From: Pyramidobacter sp.
GTDB taxonomy: Bacteria > Synergistota > Synergistia > Synergistales > Dethiosulfovibrionaceae
Reading direction: 5' to 3'
Length of the DNA: 6,773 bases
NCBI GenBank assembly: GCA_016286835.1
Contig: JAEEUD010000106.1
Span: 1-6,773 of the forward strand
Shown here: piece by piece, positions 1 through 6,773 of the stretch
Layout of the letters: the number at the start of each line of letters is the position of its first letter
Position numbering within the stretch: position 1 is the stretch's first letter
Made by a program: the position numbers and the translations under genes
Notes under the pieces: model-generated
Seen by the model: the letters and a program-made list of their open reading frames with translations, nothing else
What the model was told of the DNA's origin: nothing
Database searches by the model: none

Positions 1-1507
1 CAAACGAGCCTTCCTTTTCGTCGACGAACTTGTAGTCGCCGTCCACGGTCATGTCCTTAACGCTGATGTCGCCGGACATCTTGACCTTGCCTTCGGTGTC
101 GCCGGCGGCAAAGACGACGCTGTCGTCCTTCCAGAAGGTGTCTTCCACTTCGCCGCGCTTGCCGGTCCACTTCCAGTTCTTATCAAGCTTCTTCTGGTCG
201 TCCTTGGTGGACGTGTCGGTCTCCCACACGTCGCTGCTCTTGGCCGTCCAGGTGAGCTCGCGGGCCGCGCTCTCGATGCGCACGTCCACGCCGTCGCCGG
301 TGGTGATCACTTCGTAGTCGATGTGCTTGCCCGTGGCGTCGGAATCGACCGAGGTCGCCTGCCACACGTCCGAGGGCTTGGCAAAGCCGGAAGCGACGTG
401 GTACGTGCGCTCATCCGTTTCGCCGTCCTTGCCCTCCAGCCAGCCGACTTTCTGAATATCGAGAGAGCCGCCCGTCACCGATAACGTCGCGCTGGTACTT
501 TCGCCGCGCAGGGCCGCGTCCTTGGCGTCGGCGGAGATCAGCTCGCCGTTCACCACCACGCGGCCGCCCGTCTGCTTGAACGTGTCGGACACGGTCAGCC
601 AGGCTTTTTCTTCCTTGGCGTCGCCGCCGCCCATGCCGGGCATACCGGTGCTGCCGCCGCCGCCCATGCCGGCCATCATGTCCATCATGCTGCCGCCGCC
701 GGCGCTGACGCCGATCATCAGCCGGCCGCTGTCCATCTCGAAGGTCTTGGCCTTGGCTTCGGTGTGGATCTCCACCACGGTCTTTTCGCCGGTCAGCGAG
801 GCTTTGTCGTTCACGGTCAGCGGCTGGTTGAACACGCTGCGCGCGCCTTCCGCCGACAGCGAGTCAGCTTCCACCTTCACGTCGAACGTGACGGTGTCGT
901 TCTTGGCCGACATCATCTCCATCATCTTGGTCATGTCGAAGCCGCTCTCGTCGTCGCCGCCGCTGCCCATGCCGGCAAACATGTCCATCATGCTGGTGCC
1001 GGAGTACTCGCCGCGGATGACGATATCCTTCGCCTTGATCAGCGAGTCGTCGCTGTTGGCCTTGAACGTGAGGCTTTTGCCGTCAACGGTCATCTTGTCG
1101 GGCTCGACCGTTTTGTCGACCGACACGGTGTCGCCCCCCATGCCGAACATGCTCATCATGCTGCTCATGTCGAAGCCGCCGCTGTCGTCACCTTCGGACT
1201 TTTCCGTCACGAAGTAGACGGAGTCGCCGTTTTTGAAATCCGTCGACGTGGTCTTGTCGGGCGAGATCACCCAATTATCATCACTTTCAACGTTCCATTC
1301 GGCCGTCGAACCGCCCATGCCTCCCATACCGCCGCCGGAACCGCTGCCGCTTGATTCCTCGCTGCTCTGGTCGGGGCTCCACACCAGTTCCTGTGCCGCG
1401 CTCGCGCCTGTTCCCGCCAGCAGCACGGCCGACAGGGCAAGCGCCGCCGCGAGGCTGACGCTGATGTTCCTACCCGCTGAGGTCGATGTGACACCGATCG
1501 GTTTCAT
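1..1507 (-). CDS. Exported Met/Gly-rich surface protein, autotransporter-passenger-like, N-terminal part (runs off left edge)
   Basis: The frame is open from the ATG at 1507 to the left edge (502 codons, no stop), so the C-terminus is missing. Residues 1-38 form a signal peptide: basic start (K2, R13), hydrophobic stretch about 15-31, and a small-residue site near A35-A38. The mature part is acidic, rich in Gly, Ser, Asp, Thr and Val, and has beta-type modules. One module (about 69-165) reads W71, W79, then FKNGDSVYF (91-99) and MTVDG (139-143). A second (about 415-502) has W420, W445, W447, WKDDSVVF (459-466) and MTVDG (486-490). No Cys appears in the visible part. Four loops (about 57-68, 112-125, 172-202, 273-295) are packed with Met (MMSM, MMDM, MMEMM, GMGG); by my count 29 of 502 residues are Met. 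The modules resemble passenger domains of large autotransporters or surface adhesins, but no beta-barrel is visible, so autotransporter is an inference and no specific function is assigned. The gene has its own promoter downstream of ilvA. Confidence 0.85.
   Translation of the reverse strand, partial: MKPIGVTSTSAGRNISVSLAAALALSAVLLAGTGASAAQELVWSPDQSSEESSGSGSGGGMGGMGGSTAEWNVESDDNWVISPDKTTSTDFKNGDSVYFVTEKSEGDDSGGFDMSSMMSMFGMGGDTVSVDKTVEPDKMTVDGKSLTFKANSDDSLIKAKDIVIRGEYSGTSMMDMFAGMGSGGDDESGFDMTKMMEMMSAKNDTVTFDVKVEADSLSAEGARSVFNQPLTVNDKASLTGEKTVVEIHTEAKAKTFEMDSGRLMIGVSAGGGSMMDMMAGMGGGGSTGMPGMGGGDAKEEKAWLTVSDTFKQTGGRVVVNGELISADAKDAALRGESTSATLSVTGGSLDIQKVGWLEGKDGETDERTYHVASGFAKPSDVWQATSVDSDATGKHIDYEVITTGDGVDVRIESAARELTWTAKSSDVWETDTSTKDDQKKLDKNWKWTGKRGEVEDTFWKDDSVVFAAGDTEGKVKMSGDISVKDMTVDGDYKFVDEKEGSF
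663..692 (-). repeat. Met-loop repeat, copy B
   Basis: This 30-base stretch matches 966-995 at 28 of 30 positions. It encodes the SMMDMMAGMG loop (about residues 273-282) of the surface protein. Such close identity inside one gene suggests recent internal duplication or gene conversion of the loop. Confidence 0.75.
966..995 (-). repeat. Met-loop repeat, copy A
   Basis: The partner of 663-692, encoding SMMDMFAGMG (about residues 172-181). A related Met segment follows on its C-terminal side (FDMTKMMEMM, 190-199). That segment shares 15 identical bases (931-945) with 1165-1179 in the FDMSSMMSM loop (112-120), showing that a second Met-loop type is also duplicated. Confidence 0.75.
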
Positions 1508-1509
1508 TG

Positions 1510-1524
1510 CTCCACCATTCTCCT
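1510..1524 (-). promoter_or_regulatory. Ribosome binding region with four-codon overlapping leader ORF
   Basis: Two purine-rich stretches precede the ATG at 1507: AGGAG at 1520-1524 (12 bases away, rather far) and GGAG at 1510-1513 (2 bases away, very close). A tiny ORF, ATG GTG GAG CAA TGA (1518-1504), ends in an ATGA overlap with the main start codon. This layout would suit translational coupling, but a chance arrangement is equally possible. The start itself is supported because a signal peptide begins there. Confidence 0.4.
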
Positions 1525-1552
1525 CTCCCGTACCGTCAGGACCGGATTGTTT

Positions 1553-1570
1553 GAATCCCTGACTGGATTC
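1553..1570. repeat. Perfect inverted repeat GAATCC-N6-GGATTC in the leader of the surface-protein gene
   Basis: Arms at 1553-1558 and 1565-1570 are exact inverted copies with a six-base loop. The element lies about 10 bases downstream of the predicted transcription start, so in the mRNA it would form a hairpin close to the 5' end. It could stabilise the transcript, or at the DNA level act as an operator. No U-run follows it in the transcribed direction, so it is not an intrinsic terminator. Confidence 0.45.
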
Positions 1571-1586
1571 GAAAAATACTTATAGA

Positions 1587-1615
1587 ATTTTACTCTCTCC
1601 GCTGGCTAAACGCAA
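1587..1615 (-). promoter_or_regulatory. Sigma70-type promoter for the surface-protein gene
   Basis: On the minus strand a -35 box TTGCGT (1610-1615) is separated by exactly 17 bases from a -10 box TAAAAT (1587-1592). The surrounding stretch is much more AT-rich than the flanking genes. Transcription would start near 1580, giving a leader of about 70 bases. It lies immediately downstream of the ilvA terminator, so the surface-protein gene looks like an independent unit. Confidence 0.6.
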
Positions 1616-1643
1616 GAGACAAAAACCAAGCGGCGCGCAGGGC

Positions 1644-1672
1644 AAAAAAAAAGGACGGCAGCGCGGCCGTCC
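1644..1672 (-). terminator. Intrinsic terminator of ilvA
   Basis: On the minus strand a seven-base-pair GC-rich stem (GGACGGC / GCCGTCC; arms 1666-1672 and 1653-1659) with a six-base loop is followed directly by nine T residues (1644-1652). It begins about 25 bases after the ilvA stop codon. This is a textbook Rho-independent terminator and marks the end of the ilvA transcript. Confidence 0.93.
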
Positions 1673-1696
1673 CGGTAATCTATTTATTCCGAAGCC

Positions 1697-2890
1697 TTAC
1701 TCATGAAGCAGTTCGTAGCCGTGAGCGCGCAGTTCCATGTCGATGTCGTCGACGTGCTGGGGATTGCGCGTTTCCAGCGTGATGTGGACGAGGCAGTGGC
1801 CGATGTCGGTGTGGCGCTCCTCGCGCTCGTGGGTGATGTCGAGGATGTTCGCGCCTGTGCCGGCGACGATCTTGAGCAGTTGGACAAGGCTGCCGGGCTT
1901 ATCGACGACGCGCGCGCAGATGCGGGTCATGCGGCCGGACTTGGAGAGGCCGCGGGCGATGATGCGCGACAGCATGGTGGTGTCGACGTTGCCGCCGGAA
2001 ACGAGACAGACGGTCTTCTTGTCGGTCACGTCGACTTTGCCGAACATGACGGCAGCGACAGGCGTGGCGCCCGCGCCTTCGGCGACAGTCTTCTGGTCCT
2101 CCATCAGCTTGAGGATGGCGGTGGCGATCTCATCGTCCTTGACGGTGACGATCTCGTCCACGTATTTCTCGCAGAGCTCGAAGGTCTTGTCGCCGGGCAT
2201 CTTCACGGCGATGCCGTCGGCGATCGTGGAAACTTCGGGCAGCTTGACAGGCTTGCCTTCCTTGCGGCTTGCGTACATGCTGGCCGCGCCGGCAGCCTGC
2301 ACGCCGATGACGCGGCAGGAGGGCTTGAGGCTCTTGATGGCGCAGGCAACGCCGCAGATCAGTCCGCCGCCGCCGATGGGAACGACAACCTGATCGACTT
2401 CGGGCAGCTGCTCGAGGATCTCCAGCCCGATGGTGCCCTGGCCGGCCATGACGAGCTCGTCGTTGAACGGATGCGCGAAGGTGTAGCCCTTCTCGCGCAC
2501 GAGGCGTTCGGCCTCGGCGGCCGCGTCATCGTACACGCCTGGAACGAGGACGACTTCCGCGCCGTAGTTTTTCGTCGCCTCGATCTTGCTGAGAGGCGCG
2601 GCGGCGGGCATACAGATAACGGACTTGATGCCCAGCCGTGTGGCGCTGAGGGCGATGCCCTGCGCGTGGTTGCCGGCAGAGCAGGCGATGACGCCGCGCT
2701 CGCGCTCCTCGGGGCTGAGCGAACGGATCTTGTTGTACGCACCGCGCAGCTTGAACGCGCCGGTGAGCTGCAGGTTCTCGGATTTGATGTAAACGTTGCG
2801 GCCGAGGCTTTTGGCCGGATTGAGCGGGGTGACGCGGGCGACGCCCTTCATGGCCTCCCGTGCATCCTTGATCATGTCAAGTGTCAGCAA
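1697..2890 (-). CDS. ilvA: Threonine ammonia-lyase (threonine dehydratase), PLP-dependent, with C-terminal ACT domain
   Basis: The enzyme converts L-threonine to 2-oxobutanoate and ammonia in the cytoplasm, either feeding isoleucine synthesis or degrading threonine. The protein has 397 residues. The fold-type II PLP core shows FKLRGA with the Schiff-base lysine K47, SAGNHAQG (71-78), the glycine loop GGGG (173-176) that holds the PLP phosphate, and VSGGN with S298 expected near the pyridine nitrogen. Residues about 320-397 form a single ACT domain (DKPGSL, then GANILDITHER), as in the medium, ACT-containing form of the family (about 400 residues) rather than the roughly 500-residue biosynthetic form of E. 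coli. The TTG start at 2890 is preferred: it gives the family-typical MLTLDMIKDA opening, has an AAAGGA ribosome site, and an in-frame stop lies just upstream. The ATG at 2875 lacks a good ribosome site. No ilv or leu genes are adjacent, so a biosynthetic versus catabolic role (ilvA versus tdcB) cannot be settled from context. Confidence 0.95.
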   Translation of the reverse strand: MLTLDMIKDAREAMKGVARVTPLNPAKSLGRNVYIKSENLQLTGAFKLRGAYNKIRSLSPEERERGVIACSAGNHAQGIALSATRLGIKSVICMPAAAPLSKIEATKNYGAEVVLVPGVYDDAAAEAERLVREKGYTFAHPFNDELVMAGQGTIGLEILEQLPEVDQVVVPIGGGGLICGVACAIKSLKPSCRVIGVQAAGAASMYASRKEGKPVKLPEVSTIADGIAVKMPGDKTFELCEKYVDEIVTVKDDEIATAILKLMEDQKTVAEGAGATPVAAVMFGKVDVTDKKTVCLVSGGNVDTTMLSRIIARGLSKSGRMTRICARVVDKPGSLVQLLKIVAGTGANILDITHEREERHTDIGHCLVHITLETRNPQHVDDIDMELRAHGYELLHE

Positions 2891-2899
2891 CGAAGATCA

Positions 2900-2905
2900 T
2901 CCTTT
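2900..2905 (-). promoter_or_regulatory. Ribosome binding site that decides the ilvA TTG start
   Basis: AAAGGA at 2900-2905 on the minus strand sits 9 bases before the TTG at 2890. The next candidate, ATG at 2875, has no purine-rich site at a workable distance. The site therefore favours TTG initiation. Confidence 0.65.
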
Positions 2906-2931
2906 CACAGTTTGATAGTGTGCTTGCTTTG

Positions 2932-2959
2932 ATTATACACGTCCCGTGCCGATTGTAAC
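2932..2959 (-). promoter_or_regulatory. Promoter for ilvA
   Basis: A perfect -10 hexamer TATAAT lies at 2932-2937 on the minus strand, with a weak -35 GTTACA (2954-2959) at 16-base spacing. The predicted start near 2925 gives a leader of about 35 bases, too short for a classical attenuator or T-box. The surrounding 2891-3038 gap is AT-rich compared with the genes. A GTAT-N2-ATAC dyad (2960-2969) abuts the -35 box and could be a regulator site. Confidence 0.55.
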
Positions 2960-3038
2960 GTATCAATACTTCGCAGCATTTTCGTATATTTTTTTCTTTT
3001 CAATATTCCATCATCATGCGCACGTAAAACAATAACGT

Positions 3039-4217
3039 CTAGCGCAGGAAAACCGGCCGGCGGCGAAAGACCTTTTCGAGCTCCCCGCAGCCGCCGTTGA
3101 CACGAACGTCCTCCCTGAATCCCGCCGCGCGCAGATCGATCAGACCGGCAGCCAGCTGACCGAACGCGCCGATGTCCACGGCAAGATCGGCGTTTCCGTC
3201 GTCGCGCACGACGCTCACGGCGCATCCTTTTTCCCAGGTCACGGCGTAGGTGCCGGAGTTTTCCGGCAGCACTTCGTCGTTCAGTCTCACGCTGAAAGCT
3301 CCGCGGCCTTGGGGATATCTCATGGCACGCAGCACGCCCTCAGCGTTCAGGACGCGCGCGGCATAATGCCCCTCGAGCCGGCGCTCGACGCGGTCGCACT
3401 CAGGCAGAAGCAGCGCCAGATCGAGGTCGGGCGGCGTGGTGATCTTCACACGGGCGATCTTGGCGCGCATTCTGTAAAAGAACGCAAACATGCTGTGCAG
3501 CGCCTCAGGACCGTCAAAAGCGAAATCGACCGCTTCGAGCGTGCCGATGAACGGATTGCCGGCATCGGCAACGTAGACGAACGTGACGAACGCGCGCGTC
3601 TTTCCGCCGGCGTCGTCGAACAGGTACGTATAGTGCTGTTTGTCCCGGTGGAACCAGTCGCGCTCGCCGTATTCCCCGCCTTCGCGGTATGCCCAGTCGC
3701 TTTCGCCGCGCAGATCGGCCAGGTTGTAACGCTGCACGAACGCTGTATACACGTCTTTCATCGCCGGGATATCTCCGGCCGAACTCAGCCGGCGCACGGC
3801 ACAGCCGCCGGAAAAGCCCTCAAACTGCCCGACCTCGGACGTCTGCACGAGATTGATCTGCGCCAGCTCGAAGCCGAACTTCCGGTAAAACGCGAACGAG
3901 AACGGGATCAGCGTGCAGAAAAGGTCGCCGCGCTCCCGGGCGGCGCGCAGGGCCGTTTTGAGGATCTCCGACGCGGCTCCGCGTTCGCGGGCTTCCGGCA
4001 GCGAGCCGAGCATGTACATTTCGGCGCAGGGGACACTGTGTCCGTCAAGATTCCGCCGCGTCCGCCCCGCCCACAGCGCCGCGTTCATGGCGCCGTGTTC
4101 AAACGCCGCCCAGTATTCGCCGTCCTTTTCGGCTTCCATGATGTGCATGAACGAAGCGGCAAGGACGTTCGCCGCTTCCAGGCGTTCAGTTTCCGTTTCC
4201 AGTCTGCGGATCTCCAT
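3039..4217 (-). CDS. Eis-like GNAT N-acetyltransferase (GNAT_9 / SCP2-like C-terminal domain)
   Basis: From the ATG at 4217 the protein has 392 residues, the usual size for the Eis / EF_1021 family (about 400). Its layout fits: an N-terminal GNAT domain with an acetyl-CoA loop of the R-x-x-G type (PEARERGAASE, about 75-85) and FYRKFGFE (110-117), whose Tyr111 matches the proposed general-acid tyrosine of Eis; a second GNAT-like half; and a C-terminal SCP2-like domain (about 285-385, starting at GAFSVRLND). Members transfer acetyl groups to amines; mycobacterial Eis acetylates aminoglycosides at several positions. The substrate here is unknown. A GTG at 4226 would add three residues, but it lies inside the Shine-Dalgarno sequence GAGGTGG that serves the ATG, so the ATG is preferred. 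The gene follows the UvrA-like gene by 14 bases and is probably cotranscribed. The protein ends in VFLR rather than an aromatic residue as in Mtb Eis. Confidence 0.85.
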   Translation of the reverse strand: MEIRRLETETERLEAANVLAASFMHIMEAEKDGEYWAAFEHGAMNAALWAGRTRRNLDGHSVPCAEMYMLGSLPEARERGAASEILKTALRAARERGDLFCTLIPFSFAFYRKFGFELAQINLVQTSEVGQFEGFSGGCAVRRLSSAGDIPAMKDVYTAFVQRYNLADLRGESDWAYREGGEYGERDWFHRDKQHYTYLFDDAGGKTRAFVTFVYVADAGNPFIGTLEAVDFAFDGPEALHSMFAFFYRMRAKIARVKITTPPDLDLALLLPECDRVERRLEGHYAARVLNAEGVLRAMRYPQGRGAFSVRLNDEVLPENSGTYAVTWEKGCAVSVVRDDGNADLAVDIGAFGQLAAGLIDLRAAGFREDVRVNGGCGELEKVFRRRPVFLR

Positions 4218-4222
4218 TCGTT

Positions 4223-4229
4223 CCACCTC
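4223..4229 (-). promoter_or_regulatory. Ribosome binding site of the Eis-like gene
   Basis: GAGGTGG lies five bases before the ATG at 4217, inside the 14-base gap after the stop codon of the UvrA-like gene. Its position excludes the overlapping GTG at 4226 as the main start. Confidence 0.7.
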
Positions 4230-4231
4230 GG

Positions 4232-6715
<2,484 letters not shown>

Positions 6716-6722
6716 GTTCTTT

Positions 6723-6726
6723 CTCC
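6723..6726 (-). promoter_or_regulatory. Ribosome binding site of the UvrA-like gene
   Basis: GGAG on the minus strand lies seven bases before the ATG at 6715, an ideal distance, which supports this start over the in-frame alternatives further inside. Confidence 0.65.
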
Positions 6727-6744
6727 GTTTGTTTTATTGATCCC

Positions 6745-6773
6745 AGTATACCATACCCGCTTCGTTCCCGCAA
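6745..6773 (-). promoter_or_regulatory. Extended -10 promoter for the UvrA-like / Eis-like operon
   Basis: The minus strand carries TGG-TATACT, an extended -10 element with hexamer at 6745-6750, and TTGCGG (6768-6773) at exactly 17 bases spacing as a weak -35 at the very edge of the window. The -10 overlaps a GTAT-N3-ATAC dyad (6746-6756) that could be an operator. No SOS (LexA-type) box of the CTGT-N8-ACAG form is visible, although sequence beyond the edge is not available. Confidence 0.6.

Noticed and set aside
522..1217. A 231-residue plus-strand frame rich in Pro, Ser and Met, resembling a membrane or proline-rich protein
   Set aside because: It is the reverse complement of the Met/Gly-rich surface-protein gene; the PPPMP runs simply reflect the opposite strand of Gly/Met codons. 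The minus-strand frame has a promoter, signal peptide and no stop.
1703..2932. A 409-residue plus-strand open frame opposite ilvA
   Set aside because: It is an antisense shadow of a highly conserved PLP enzyme gene in GC-rich DNA; the product is a low-complexity Asp/Gly/Ala/Val/Leu-rich sequence with no recognisable motif.
2941..3000. A possible plus-strand hairpin followed by a T-run (AATAC ... GTAT then T-run near 2990-2998)
   Set aside because: The stem is only four to five AT-rich base pairs, and no plus-strand gene ends there, so it is not a credible terminator.
2905..3225. A 106-residue minus-strand frame covering the ilvA upstream gap
   Set aside because: It overlaps the 3' end of the acetyltransferase gene in another frame, begins with an Arg-rich shadow and crosses the ilvA promoter; no ribosome site or motif supports it.

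Overview
The window looks like GC-rich bacterial chromosome in which every supported gene lies on the minus strand. In transcription order (right to left) these are a UvrA-like tandem ABC ATPase, an Eis-like N-acetyltransferase, an ACT-domain threonine ammonia-lyase, and the N-terminal 502 residues of a large exported protein that runs off the left edge. The signal peptide and the autotransporter-passenger look of the last protein suggest a Gram-negative (diderm) host. The combination would fit an anaerobic diderm such as a member of Synergistota, but that is a low-confidence guess from gene style; no rRNA or other marker is present.

Right part (about 3039-6773): a promoter at the right edge precedes the UvrA-like gene, and the acetyltransferase gene follows 14 bases after its stop with its own Shine-Dalgarno sequence, so the two form a probable two-gene operon. 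The UvrA homologue is the short type: it lacks the UvrB-binding domain and has an altered first ABC signature. The partner belongs to the Eis/GNAT_9-SCP2 family. Relatives of both families are linked to drug tolerance elsewhere, so a stress or antibiotic-tolerance pair is a reasonable but unproven reading.

Middle (1697-3038): ilvA of the medium, ACT-domain type, with a TTG start, its own promoter, and a very clear intrinsic terminator. I see no convincing terminator between the acetyltransferase gene and ilvA, so some read-through is possible.

Left part (1-1640): just past the ilvA terminator is a good sigma70-type promoter, a short perfect inverted repeat in the leader, and the start of the exported protein. 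Its repeated beta-type modules (Trp...Phe-x-x-Gly-Asp-x-Val-x-Phe) are interrupted by loops made almost entirely of Met, Gly, Ser and Asp. These Met-rich loops recur and two are nearly identical at the DNA level. They are the most unusual thing in the window. I saw no tRNA, rRNA, CRISPR array, insertion sequence or other mobile element.
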